Shown piece by piece: positions 17,515-24,845 of a stretch of 33,813 bases of DNA. Made by a program: the position numbers and the translations under genes. Source of the stretch: an uncultured Prevotella sp. (lineage in GTDB: Bacteria > Bacteroidota > Bacteroidia > Bacteroidales > Bacteroidaceae). Location: assembly GCA_946183415.1 (NCBI GenBank), contig CAMHAM010000031.1:1-33813 (forward strand). Direction: 5' to 3'. Below the pieces are notes generated by a model. It was not told where the DNA came from and did no database searches. It worked only from the letters and a program-made list of their open reading frames with translations. Position 1 is the stretch's first letter, and each line of letters opens with the position of its first letter.

Positions 17515-19011
17515 CTAAACCTTAAACTTGTTAATACAATCTATATACGCTTCCACAGAGGCAGTCACAATGTCTGTATTAGCCCCAAAGCCATAGTAGA
17601 GTCTACCATCGTACTCCACCTGCATGTGTACCTTACCCACATCGTCCGATCCCTTCGAGATGGCTTGGATGGTAAACTCCTTCAGTGTCATCTGCTTCAT
17701 GATGATCTTCTTCAGCGCCTTGATGGCGGCATCCACCGGACCGTTGCCTGATGCGGCTGCCTCGAACTTCTGCCCAGAGATATCAAGACCGATAGAGGCC
17801 ACACTCTTCACACCCTTACCTGTCGTTACCTGCAGGAAGTCAAGATGTACGGCGTGCGTATCTGCCATATCGGCACCTGCCAGCATCAGGGCATCGGCAT
17901 CGGTCACCTCCTTCTTCTGGTCGGCCAGTATCAGGAACTTCTCATAGACCTTATCGAGCTTGTCCTCCTCAAGGTCGACACCGTTCACGTGCAGACGGTG
18001 CTTCAGGGCAGCACGTCCACTGCGTGCTGTCAGTACGATGCTGTTATCGTCGATTCCCACATCCTTCGGGTCCATAATCTCGTAGGTATGCACATTCTTC
18101 AGCACACCGTCCTGATGGATGCCGCTGGAGTGGGCAAAGGCATTGCGCCCCACGATGGCCTTATTGGGCTGTACGGGCATGTTCATCAGACTCGAAACCA
18201 TCCTACTGGTCGGATAGATCTTCGTCGTATTGATATTCGTATCTATCTCAAGCGACTTATGACATTTCAGGATCATGGCAATCTCCTCGAGTGAGGTATT
18301 GCCGGCACGCTCTCCGATACCATTGATGGTCACTTCCACCTGTCGGGCACCCGCAATCACTCCGTTCAGTGTATTGGCAGTAGCCATACCCAGGTCATTA
18401 TGGCAGTGGGTCGATATGATGGCGCGGTCGATACCATCGACATGCTCTTTCAGATATTTGATCTTCTCGAAATATTCCTGCGGCAGGCAGTAGCCCGTCG
18501 TGTCGGGAATGTTCACCACCGTGGCCCCCGCCTTGATGACCGCCTCCACCACGCGGGCGAGATATTCATTGTCGGTACGGCCGGCATCCTCGCAGTAGAA
18601 CTCCACGTCGTCCACATAGCGCTTAGCATACCTCGTAGCGGCAATGGCCTGTTCGAGGATATGCTCACGGTCGGAGTTGAATTTGTACTTGATGTGCTCA
18701 TCGGAGGTTCCGATACCTGTGTGGATACGCTTATGCTTGGCATATTTCAGCGCATCGAAAGCCACATCGATGTCGCGCTCCACCGCGCGAGTCAGTGCAC
18801 AGATCACGGGCCACGTCACGGCCTTCGAGATCTCTATCACCGAATTGAAGTCGCCAGGACTCGAGATGGGGAATCCTGCTTCGATCACATCCACGCCGAG
18901 TTGTTCGAGTGCCTTAGCCACCTGTATCTTCTCTACGGTGTTCAACTGGCAGCCAGGCACCTGTTCCCCGTCGCGGAGCGTCGTGTCGAAAATGTAAAGT
19001 CTGTCGTTCAT
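17515..19011 (-). CDS. leuA: 2-isopropylmalate synthase
   Basis: First committed step of leucine synthesis, condensing 2-oxoisovalerate and acetyl-CoA. 498 residues, matching LeuA type 1. Motifs are [15 protein letters not shown] at the N-terminus, [30 protein letters not shown] (metal-binding HxH), [14 protein letters not shown] and [13 protein letters not shown]-terminal regulatory domain carries the leucine feedback function in this family. It is the first gene of the leu-cimA operon, 24 nt after the attenuator hairpin. The paired cimA gene downstream explains why two synthases occur in one operon. Confidence 0.96.
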   Translation of the reverse strand: MNDRLYIFDTTLRDGEQVPGCQLNTVEKIQVAKALEQLGVDVIEAGFPISSPGDFNSVIEISKAVTWPVICALTRAVERDIDVAFDALKYAKHKRIHTGIGTSDEHIKYKFNSDREHILEQAIAATRYAKRYVDDVEFYCEDAGRTDNEYLARVVEAVIKAGATVVNIPDTTGYCLPQEYFEKIKYLKEHVDGIDRAIISTHCHNDLGMATANTLNGVIAGARQVEVTINGIGERAGNTSLEEIAMILKCHKSLEIDTNINTTKIYPTSRMVSSLMNMPVQPNKAIVGRNAFAHSSGIHQDGVLKNVHTYEIMDPKDVGIDDNSIVLTARSGRAALKHRLHVNGVDLEEDKLDKVYEKFLILADQKKEVTDADALMLAGADMADTHAVHLDFLQVTTGKGVKSVASIGLDISGQKFEAAASGNGPVDAAIKALKKIIMKQMTLKEFTIQAISKGSDDVGKVHMQVEYDGRLYYGFGANTDIVTASVEAYIDCINKFKV

Positions 19012-19035
19012 TTGTTCTTGTATAATTAATATTAA

Positions 19036-19065
19036 AGCCTTTCACACCCGGAAGTGAGAAAGGCT
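19036..19065 (-). terminator. Attenuator terminator of the leu operon
   Basis: On the minus strand AGCCTTTCTCAC pairs with GTGTGAAAGGCT, a 12-bp stem with one mismatch around the loop TTCCGGGT. It is followed by a U-rich but imperfect tail (TTTAATATTAATT). It stands between the leader peptide and leuA. Confidence 0.75.
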
Positions 19066-19126
19066 CGTATCTTATGATTAATCTCCAATGCTTATGCTTA
19101 ATCTACATCCACCTCATCACTCCCGG
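19048..19126 (-). promoter_or_regulatory. Antiterminator pairing of the leu attenuator
   Basis: CCGGGAGTGA (19126-19117), which covers the last leader-peptide codons and its stop, can pair over 10 bp with one G-U to TCACTTCCGG (19057-19048), the 5' arm and loop of the terminator. The two structures exclude each other. A ribosome stalled on the Leu/Ile codons leaves the first segment free and favours antitermination; a ribosome at the stop covers it and lets the terminator form. A further 7-nt complement (AATCTAC at 19170-19164, GTAGATT at 19106-19100) may add another alternative stem. Confidence 0.7.
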
Positions 19127-19182
19127 CTGCGTCCCTGCAGTCGAATAATAATAAGGCCGTTAAGTAGATTCTGACTCTTCAT
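19117..19182 (-). CDS. leu operon leader peptide
   Basis: A 21-residue open frame, ATG at 19182 to TGA at 19117, lying 21 nt below the predicted transcription start. The sequence begins MKSQNLLNGLIIIRLQ and ends RSRE. Seven of residues 6-15 are Leu (CTA, CTT, CTT, CTG) or Ile (ATT three times in a row), the hallmark of an attenuation leader. It has no other coding features and would act by translation speed, not by its product. Ile codons together with Leu codons fit an operon that also contains cimA for isoleucine. Confidence 0.8.
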   Translation of the reverse strand: MKSQNLLNGLIIIRLQGRSRE

Positions 19183-19209
19183 CTGTTTACTAATTGTTTA
19201 AATCGGGGG

Positions 19210-19241
19210 CAAAAGTAAGCATTATTTTTGAAACAAGCAAA
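19210..19241 (-). promoter_or_regulatory. Promoter of the leu-cimA operon
   Basis: On the minus strand TTTG (19241-19238), 20 nt spacer, TACTTTTG (19217-19210): a full Bacteroidetes match. Transcription would start near 19203, giving a leader of about 190 nt before leuA. The -33 box begins 1 nt after the stem of the preceding terminator. Confidence 0.85.
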
Positions 19242-19242
19242 T

Positions 19243-19278
19243 AAAATGTCACTTTTTTGCACAAAAAAGTGACATTTT
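19243..19278 (-). terminator. Terminator of the alcohol dehydrogenase gene
   Basis: A perfect 16-bp stem AAAATGTCACTTTTTT / AAAAAAGTGACATTTT with a 4-nt loop, 8 nt after the dehydrogenase stop at 19286. It insulates that gene from the leu promoter immediately downstream. Confidence 0.9.
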
Positions 19279-19285
19279 TACTTTT

Positions 19286-20452
19286 TCACCTTTCATTCGC
19301 CAGTCGGTAGACGGCGCGCATGTCTTCGGAGGCCAGCACTTCCATCGCGCCGATGCTTATCTTGCCGCCACGACTGCACTTTTCCACCATAGTCTCGATT
19401 TCCTCGTCAGTCGCCTTTCTGCCTATCAGCTCAGGAATACTGGTGGGCATGCCGATAGAGCGGAAGAAAGCCTCCGTGGCCTCAATGCCTGCCACTGCGC
19501 CCTCAACCCCCATCACGTTGCGGGCGAACTTCTCGAAACGGGCCTGATGCCTGTCCTTTACGTAGCGGGCCCACGATCCCCACATGGCGGCCAGACCGGC
19601 GCCGTGCGTCACGCCAAAGAGTCCGCTCAGCTCATGCTCCAGCTTATGGCAGGCGAAGTCCTTCTCTGTGCCACACTCCGTCAGGTCGTTATGCGACAAC
19701 GAACTGGCCCACATGATGGCAGCGCGATGCTCATAGTCCTCCGGATGCTGTAGCACGACCGGGGTGGACTCTTTCACCGTGCGAAGGAGAGCCTCGGCAA
19801 TGGCATCGGTCAGGATGGCATCCTCGTATTTTGAGAAGTAGCGCTCCATCGTGTGCATCATGATGTCGGTCGATCCGGCAGCCGTCTGATAAGATGGTAG
19901 CGTAAAGGTACGCTCGGGGTTCATAATGGCGAACTTACAACGGCAGAGGTCGCTGTTCACGCCTCGCTTCAGCATTCCCTCATCGTTAGTGATCACACAG
20001 CTCGACGACATTTCCGAGCCTGCGGCAGGGATTGTCAGCATCACACCGATAGGCAGGCACGACTGAGGCACAGCTTTGCCATCCCAGAAGTCCCACACAT
20101 CGCCAGAATAGCCTACGCCATAGCCGATGGCCTTTGCCGAGTCGATGACCGATCCTCCGCCCACGGCGAGGATAAAGTTCACGTGTTCACGCCTGCAGAG
20201 TTCGATACCTTCCTTTACCTTTGAGAGCAGCGGGTTAGGCACTACCCCGCCCAACTCGACGAAGTTGATACCTGCATCGGTGAGCATCATCTCCACCTTG
20301 TCGAGCAGGCCCGAACGGCGCGCGCTGCCGCCGCCATAGTGCACCAGCACTTTTCCACCACCGTACTGTTGAATCAACTGCGGCAGCTTTTCCTCTGCCT
20401 CACGCCCGAACACAACGCGTGTCGGCGCATAGAAATTGAAATCCTTTATCAT
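19286..20452 (-). CDS. Iron-containing alcohol dehydrogenase (YqhD/BdhA-like)
   Basis: An NAD(P)H-dependent group III alcohol dehydrogenase, 388 residues from the ATG at 20452 (MIKDFNFYAPTRVVFG), the usual length of the YqhD/butanol dehydrogenase branch. The N-terminal nucleotide-binding half has VLVHYGGGSARRSGLLD, FILAVGGGSVIDSAKAIGYG and PAAGSEMSSSCVI. The metal site uses the Asp and His of STDIMMHTMERYF, the His of CHKLEHELSG and the His of GVTHGAGLAAMW. It probably reduces aldehydes in fermentation or detoxification. It is a single-gene unit with its own promoter and terminator. Confidence 0.94.
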   Translation of the reverse strand: MIKDFNFYAPTRVVFGREAEEKLPQLIQQYGGGKVLVHYGGGSARRSGLLDKVEMMLTDAGINFVELGGVVPNPLLSKVKEGIELCRREHVNFILAVGGGSVIDSAKAIGYGVGYSGDVWDFWDGKAVPQSCLPIGVMLTIPAAGSEMSSSCVITNDEGMLKRGVNSDLCRCKFAIMNPERTFTLPSYQTAAGSTDIMMHTMERYFSKYEDAILTDAIAEALLRTVKESTPVVLQHPEDYEHRAAIMWASSLSHNDLTECGTEKDFACHKLEHELSGLFGVTHGAGLAAMWGSWARYVKDRHQARFEKFARNVMGVEGAVAGIEATEAFFRSIGMPTSIPELIGRKATDEEIETMVEKCSRGGKISIGAMEVLASEDMRAVYRLANER

Positions 20453-20479
20453 ATCCTTGTTCGTTTTAGTATGCTGCTG

Positions 20480-20511
20480 CAAAAATAGCGAGAATTTCTT
20501 AAACCTCCAAA
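20480..20511 (-). promoter_or_regulatory. Promoter of the alcohol dehydrogenase gene
   Basis: On the minus strand TTTG (20511-20508), 20 nt spacer, TATTTTTG (20487-20480), then about 27 nt to the ATG at 20452. Full match to the Bacteroidetes consensus. Confidence 0.82.
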
Positions 20512-20525
20512 TAATTCACGGAAAA

Positions 20526-20557
20526 CTTGGACAGGTCGGAAAAAAGTTGTATCTTCG
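20526..20557 (+). promoter_or_regulatory. Weak promoter for the GH25 gene
   Basis: CTTG (20526-20529), 20 nt spacer, TATCTTCG (20550-20557): one mismatch in each box. It ends 9 nt before the ATG at 20567 and is divergent from the dehydrogenase promoter. Confidence 0.5.
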
Positions 20558-20566
20558 CAGCGTCAA

Positions 20567-21892
20567 ATGATGAAGCAGATCCTTATATATATTATAATAG
20601 GTGTGGCAGTGCTCATGGGTGCCAGCTATCTGATTGGTGCCCCCAAGCACGTAGGCATGCACCTGGCAGAAGCGGCCTCCCCGCTTGCGGATTGCGACAC
20701 GACGGATTCGCCGCTCAGGTTTTCACGAGAAGTGGCCGACGAGCTGAAATACTATTTCGACCGCCATGACGTACAGGATGAAGGTTTCGAGATGGTGGCC
20801 GCCATCGCCTCGGGCCGGCGCCTGACTGTCAGCGTCAATCCGGTACTCTCCGCCATGAGCATCGGCACCTGGCAGGGCCGCCAGCGGAAGGGCACCGTCG
20901 TGAGCCTCGACTCGCTGCAGCGAACCGTCGTTGCCACCTGGCAGGCCGACACCATCGAGAGAGGGCTGAGGGCAGACTCCACTGGCATCTACGTGGGCGA
21001 CTTCTCCGGCCTGAAAGCCCACGGCCATGGTGCCATGTTCCTCACTGACGGCAGCTACTCGGAAGGCCACTTTGCCGACGACCTCCGCCAGGGTTTCGGC
21101 GTACAACTGCTCCACCCCTATGGCGAGGAGCCGCGGCTCCAAGCTGGCGAATGGAGCAAGAACCGCTTCATGGGCGAGCGCATGCGTTACACCACGGAGC
21201 GCATCTACGGCATCGACATATCGAAATACCAGCACGGCAAGGGGCGACGGGCCGTACCCATCCACTGGGACAAGCTGCGCATCATCCACGTAGGCAAGCG
21301 CGGCAGCCATAATGTCAGCGGCACAGCCGACTATCCCGTCTCGTTCATCTTCATCAAGTCGACGGAGAGCACCACTATCCGCAACAAGTTCTATGCCAGC
21401 GACTATGCCCAGGCCCGCAAGCGTGACATCCGCGTTGGTGCCTACCACTTCTGGTCGATGCGCACCACAGGGGCTGATCAGGCGCAGCATTTCCTGCGTA
21501 ATACGCTCTTCAAGGACGGTGACCTGCCACCCGTGCTCGACATCGAACCCAGCAAGTCGCAAGTCGAGCAGATGGGTGCCGACCGCATGTTCCAGCAGAT
21601 TCGCATCTGGCTCAGGGCCGTCGAGCGCAGCACAGGCGTCAAACCCATCCTCTATGTCAACCAGATGTTCGTGAACAACTACCTGTCGAAACAGCCTGAC
21701 CTGAAACGTGACTACCGCGTGTGGATTGCCCGCTACAGCGAGTACAAGCCCGATGTCCGTCTGGCCTTCTGGCAACTCTGCCCCGATGGTCGTGTAGCTG
21801 GCATCCAGGGCGATGTCGACATCAACGTGTTCAATGGCTACAAGAGCCAGTTCGAAGAGTTCATCGAGACCGAAACCATCAAAAGGAATTAG
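20567..21892 (+). CDS. Membrane-anchored MORN-GH25 lysozyme-like protein
   Basis: A 441-residue protein with an N-terminal membrane anchor (ILIYIIIGVAVLMGASYLIG, about residues 5-24). A poorly recognised region is followed by about two MORN repeats (residues 141-183: IYVGDFSGLKAHGHGAMFLTDG, SYSEGHFADDLRQGFGV). A GH25 muramidase domain runs from residue 214 on. GH25 signatures are YGIDISKYQ (D217), FIFIKSTES, GAYHFWS, PPVLDIE (D325, E327), ILYVNQMF, RVWIARY, FWQL and DVDINVFNG. The catalytic acids look intact, so it should cut peptidoglycan on the periplasmic side of the membrane. Two ATGs lie in a row (20567, 20570); either can start. rlmH follows after 3 nt. Confidence 0.9.
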   Translation: MMKQILIYIIIGVAVLMGASYLIGAPKHVGMHLAEAASPLADCDTTDSPLRFSREVADELKYYFDRHDVQDEGFEMVAAIASGRRLTVSVNPVLSAMSIGTWQGRQRKGTVVSLDSLQRTVVATWQADTIERGLRADSTGIYVGDFSGLKAHGHGAMFLTDGSYSEGHFADDLRQGFGVQLLHPYGEEPRLQAGEWSKNRFMGERMRYTTERIYGIDISKYQHGKGRRAVPIHWDKLRIIHVGKRGSHNVSGTADYPVSFIFIKSTESTTIRNKFYASDYAQARKRDIRVGAYHFWSMRTTGADQAQHFLRNTLFKDGDLPPVLDIEPSKSQVEQMGADRMFQQIRIWLRAVERSTGVKPILYVNQMFVNNYLSKQPDLKRDYRVWIARYSEYKPDVRLAFWQLCPDGRVAGIQGDVDINVFNGYKSQFEEFIETETIKRN

Positions 21893-21895
21893 CGT

Positions 21896-22366
21896 ATGAA
21901 GACACTGTTGATACTCGTAGGCAAGACCACCGACCGCCATTTCCAGGCAGGCATTAGCGACTACGTCGAACGAATCGGCCACTACATGCCCTTCGAACTG
22001 GTCACCATTCCCGAACTCAAGAACACGAAAAGTCTCTCGGAAGAACAGCAGAAGGCTGCTGAGGGTGAACTCATCCTGAAACAGATTCAAGCGTCGGATA
22101 CCGTCGTGCTGCTCGACGAACATGGTCGCGAGTTGCGCAGTATCGAGTTCGCCCGCTGGTTGGAGCAGAAGCGCAACACCGCCCGCCGACTCATCTTTGT
22201 CATCGGAGGCCCATACGGCTTCTCCCCTGCCGTCTACGCCCGTGCCAACGAACAGCTTTCCCTCTCCAAGATGACCTTCTCTCACCAGATGATACGCCTC
22301 GTCTTCACCGAGCAGGTCTACCGCGCCTGCACCATCATCAAAGGCGAGCCTTACCACCACGAGTAG
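21896..22366 (+). CDS. rlmH: 23S rRNA (pseudouridine1915-N3)-methyltransferase
   Basis: SPOUT-class methyltransferase acting on pseudouridine 1915 of assembled 70S ribosomes; 156 residues, the usual size. Motifs are VVLLDEHGRELRSIEFA, FVIGGPYGFS (SAM knot) and LSLSKMTFSHQMIRLVFTEQVYRACTIIKGEPYHHE, the standard family C-terminus. Three nt separate it from the GH25 stop, so the two are translated from one mRNA. Confidence 0.97.
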   Translation: MKTLLILVGKTTDRHFQAGISDYVERIGHYMPFELVTIPELKNTKSLSEEQQKAAEGELILKQIQASDTVVLLDEHGRELRSIEFARWLEQKRNTARRLIFVIGGPYGFSPAVYARANEQLSLSKMTFSHQMIRLVFTEQVYRACTIIKGEPYHHE

Positions 22367-22541
22367 CTGTGACGAGGTACGTGCGATGAAGGCATTGGGA
22401 CAGACCCTTCGCACCCTCCGCCACCGCACCAAGCCGAAGGAGTAGAGGGATTTGATTACCTTTCTGAATATGTGACTAATCTATCTATTATAACCTCCTT
22501 ATTCTCCATTTTGGGCACAAGCTTCCAATAGAAGACAAGTA
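22367..22541. other. Intergenic region, possible gene remnant
   Basis: No complete gene seen. From 22386 to 22445 (plus) a 19-codon frame MKALGQTLRTLRHRTKPKE uses GC-rich coding-like codons resembling its upstream neighbours, and the frame is open upstream of its ATG. It could be the tail of a lost gene. After 22445 the base composition becomes AT-rich. No convincing terminator for rlmH was found. Confidence 0.3.
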
Positions 22542-22625
22542 TCACCATGCATATAGATCACTGCTACATGCAGTCATCATTCCTCCAAGCAATGCCATGA
22601 CTGCAATCATAAATAGTTTCTTCAT
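22542..22625 (-). CDS. Putative 27-residue micro-lipoprotein
   Basis: Reading the minus strand from the ATG at 22625 gives MKKLFMIAVMALLGGMMTAC followed by SSDLYAW and a TGA stop. This is a textbook lipoprotein signal with C20 at the lipobox, but only 8 residues would remain after processing. It starts 22 nt after the stop of the lipoprotein gene at 22648 on the same strand. It may be a real micro-lipoprotein or the intact 5' end of a gene cut short by the stop; the frame beyond the TGA runs only 17 more codons. I do not recognise the family. Confidence 0.4.
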   Translation of the reverse strand: MKKLFMIAVMALLGGMMTACSSDLYAW

Positions 22626-22647
22626 AAGTTCATACTTAGAAATTTCA

Positions 22648-23187
22648 CTATTTCCTCATCAGGAATTCCAAAGGAGAATCACCAGGCATGCCGCCACTGA
22701 CCTTGACTTGGGCCGCGCCCGAGATAAAGCGGGTTTCACTTTGGTCATAGACTCGCGCATCCCAGAATCTGGTACTCTTGAATAGCAGATCGCTAATCGT
22801 CTCGAAGTTCATAACGAGGGGATACTCCTCGAGAGTGCGCACAGTGCCTGTACCCTTGATACGCGTGTTACCGATGCTTCCCCCTTGTGCATCACTTCCT
22901 GGCATCGTCTCCCATGTGATGTGCAGATCATCGGCTGTTATCTCATACTCCATCTGTCCTAAAAACGAATCATAGTCTATAAGGGTTATCTTCTGGTTTG
23001 CCAGCAGGGTGTCGCCCTTTTCCTTGGTCATTAACATCAGATGGCTCAGTAGTCCCATGGCTCTCTCCATCGTAGCCGAGGCTGCGCGCTGGGGCTTGTC
23101 CTCATAGTTCTTTTCACCATCGTTCTCCTTCCAGCAGCCGACGAGCAAAAGTGAGACCATACACAAATATAACAAATTACGTTTCAT
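22648..23187 (-). CDS. Lipoprotein of unknown function
   Basis: A 179-residue protein with a lipoprotein signal (LLLVGC, C18). The mature part has an acidic linker (KENDGEKNYEDK) and then a likely beta-rich domain: LIDYDSFLGQMEYEITADDLHITWE, TRIKGTGTVRTLEEYPLVMNFETI, and ARVYDQSETRFISGAAQVKVSG. I do not recognise the family. It lies 27 nt after the beta-barrel gene at 23215 and 22 nt before the micro-lipoprotein, so all three probably form one envelope operon. Confidence 0.75.
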   Translation of the reverse strand: MKRNLLYLCMVSLLLVGCWKENDGEKNYEDKPQRAASATMERAMGLLSHLMLMTKEKGDTLLANQKITLIDYDSFLGQMEYEITADDLHITWETMPGSDAQGGSIGNTRIKGTGTVRTLEEYPLVMNFETISDLLFKSTRFWDARVYDQSETRFISGAAQVKVSGGMPGDSPLEFLMRK

Positions 23188-23214
23188 ATCCTTTCCTGTT
23201 GTTGATGTTCTTGA

Positions 23215-23835
23215 CTAAAATCTGTATCCGATACCACCTCTGAAGACACCAAAGGCCCCCAATCCAAACTCTCCGATGCCGATGACATGACCATTTCCCA
23301 CCTCGATGCCGAGAATGGCGAGATGAACTGTGGGCAGGAACTTCTTCTCGTAGCTTTTGTCGTAGAAACTCTTCTCCCAACGGAGACTTGGCCCTATGCC
23401 CACCTCAGAATAAGTGCGTACCCAGTTCTTCGTACGCCAATAATAGCGCGCAGAGCCTACGAGCGAGAGGTTCGTCTCGCGCTCCTCATGGACGGTGCTG
23501 CCACTGGCAATATCCTTTCCTTTCTGATAGTAGGTGTGGAAACCTGCCGTCACGCCAAAGGCCCAGTGCTTGGAGTGAAGGTAGCGGTAGTTCACGTCGA
23601 AGAGAGGGGGATGGTAGGTCGCTTCTTTGTAATACTGCGCATTGTGGTAGGCATGCGAGCCGTAGCCCCATTTCAGATCGTAGTCGCTGTGGTACGTATT
23701 GGGCTTAAAGTCGTTGAGCGACCAGTAGCCGATATCGATACTGAGCAGATGCCGATAACTCGCTTTTCCCTGTGCCTCTGCGCTCAGTGCGATCACTACA
23801 CAAATCAATGATAGGAAAATGCAATGTCTTCTCAT
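23215..23835 (-). CDS. Outer-membrane beta-barrel-like protein
   Basis: A 206-residue protein with a signal peptide (MRRHCIFLSLICVVIALSAEA, cleavage before QG). Alternating hydrophobic/aromatic strands follow, such as HLLSIDIGYWSL, LFDVNYRYLH, WAFGVTAGFHTYYQ and LSLVGSARYYWR. It ends in GVFRGGIGYRF, with the terminal aromatic residue typical of outer-membrane barrels. About eight strands fit an OmpX/OmpW-size barrel. The specific family is not recognised. It is first in a likely operon with the lipoprotein at 22648, and its upstream region is one copy of a duplicated block. Confidence 0.72.
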   Translation of the reverse strand: MRRHCIFLSLICVVIALSAEAQGKASYRHLLSIDIGYWSLNDFKPNTYHSDYDLKWGYGSHAYHNAQYYKEATYHPPLFDVNYRYLHSKHWAFGVTAGFHTYYQKGKDIASGSTVHEERETNLSLVGSARYYWRTKNWVRTYSEVGIGPSLRWEKSFYDKSYEKKFLPTVHLAILGIEVGNGHVIGIGEFGLGAFGVFRGGIGYRF

Positions 23836-23837
23836 GA

Positions 23838-23949
23838 ATTTGCTTTCTTTTTCTATGGTTCTTTTTATGTAACTGATAAGCTCAGTAAACCTTGCAAGAT
23901 TTCGCAGAATTTTATGATTCTTTAAACATTCAGAAATCCTTCAGCCAAA
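23838..23949 (-). repeat. Duplicated upstream regulatory block, copy 1
   Basis: About 112 nt directly upstream of the beta-barrel gene, closely matching the block upstream of the lipoprotein gene at 24575. The best-conserved core, seen on the plus strand, is TTTATGATTCTTTAAACATT; both copies end in TTCAGCCAAA. Neither copy contains a TAnnTTTG box. The shared block may hold an alternative-sigma promoter or a regulator site. Confidence 0.7.
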
Positions 23950-23966
23950 GTGTGCCCCCCTTGATC

Positions 23967-24575
23967 TCATTTGACTTCACTTGCTATGTATTCGTAACCT
24001 CTGGTTTTGGAAAAGCGGAAATTGAAGTAACCATAGCGTCCAGCTTCGTCAGTCAGTTCCTGATCGTTAAGATAGAATACGGTCTTTTTGTCTGGGTCAC
24101 CATTTGACCACCTGAAACTGTTCTTATATGCCAGGCGCAGTTGCTGATTGTATGGCATATTTAAAGTAATCTCGCGCTTGTCAACGTTTTCCGTACCATT
24201 GAATTCGCCGAAGGTTATTTCAAAGCCGTTGTTAGTAAAAGTCTTATGACTCCAATAAGGACGTAGTAGAAGTCCGTAAAAAGTGGGGCGATAGGCTCTT
24301 GTACTTGCCTTTCCGTATTTCTTATCATAAAACTCCAGATCTGTAGTCAGAGGATAGGTCTCGTCTTGATAGGTGGCTGTCACTTCTTTGATGATGTTGT
24401 CATGATAGGTGGAATCGAGTAGGTCATGACCTTCACTATCAGTGATAAAAACATGAAAGACTACTGGAGATATGTCCCAGACAACAAGGCTTTTGTTTTC
24501 ATCATCACTACTACACCCTGCTAACAGCACCACTGCCAGCAACATCAGGGTTACTAAAATGCTTTTTCTTTCCAT
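23967..24575 (-). CDS. Lipoprotein of unknown function
   Basis: A 202-residue lipoprotein: MERKSILVTLMLLAVVLLAGC, lipidated Cys at residue 21, then a short Ser/Asp/Asn linker. The mature domain looks like an immunoglobulin-like beta sandwich: VVWDISPVVFHVFITDSEG, ITFGEFNG, REITLNMPYNQQLRLAYKNS, KKTVFYLNDQELTDE. The opening pattern suggests the DUF5034-type lipoproteins often seen in Bacteroides, but I am not certain. It is transcribed separately from the cluster below it, though its upstream block is nearly the same. Confidence 0.72.
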   Translation of the reverse strand: MERKSILVTLMLLAVVLLAGCSSDDENKSLVVWDISPVVFHVFITDSEGHDLLDSTYHDNIIKEVTATYQDETYPLTTDLEFYDKKYGKASTRAYRPTFYGLLLRPYWSHKTFTNNGFEITFGEFNGTENVDKREITLNMPYNQQLRLAYKNSFRWSNGDPDKKTVFYLNDQELTDEAGRYGYFNFRFSKTRGYEYIASEVK

Positions 24576-24576
24576 A

Positions 24577-24690
24577 TTTGCTTTCTTTATTTAAATGGTT
24601 TTTACTTATATAACTAATAAGACCGTCAAACACTGCAAGATTTAGCAGATTTTTATGATTCTTTAAACATTCGTAAATCTTTCAGCCAAA
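24577..24690 (-). repeat. Duplicated upstream regulatory block, copy 2
   Basis: Second copy of the block at 23838-23949, upstream of the lipoprotein gene starting at 24575. The core from 24649 to 24690 differs from copy 1 at only a few positions; the part nearer the gene is more diverged, with TTTGCTTTCTTT next to the start region in both. Confidence 0.7.
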
Positions 24691-24728
24691 ACATGAATAA
24701 TGGGCGCTAAAAAATACTTTTTTATTAC

Positions 24729-24845
24729 TTTTTGCATACACTGCATACACCAAGTATCTAACATGCTGATACTCAGCAGATAATATTGGTGTATGCAGTT
24801 GAATATTTAGTGTATGCAAGAATTTGTGCCTACACCGATTGCTTT
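24729..24845. repeat. 117-bp inverted repeat, left arm
   Basis: Matches the reverse complement of 25110-25226 with 4 mismatches and no gaps. The arm contains tandem TGCATACAC (24733-24741, 24742-24750), inverted GTGTATGCA (24789-24797, 24810-24818), a 12-bp dyad ACTGCATACACC / GGTGTATGCAGT and, between them, the palindrome TGCTGA-TAC-TCAGCA (24764-24778). The arm ends in a short T run outside. Confidence 0.92.

Noticed and set aside
19071..19103. Near-direct repeat CTTATGATTAATC / CTTATGCTTAATC in the leu leader
   Set aside because: Noted, but it is short and AT-rich, and the attenuator structures explain the region without it.
20723..22432. Open frame of 569 codons on the minus strand
   Set aside because: It lies exactly antisense to the GH25 gene and rlmH, both firmly identified. 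The long frame is a by-product of their GC-rich codon use.
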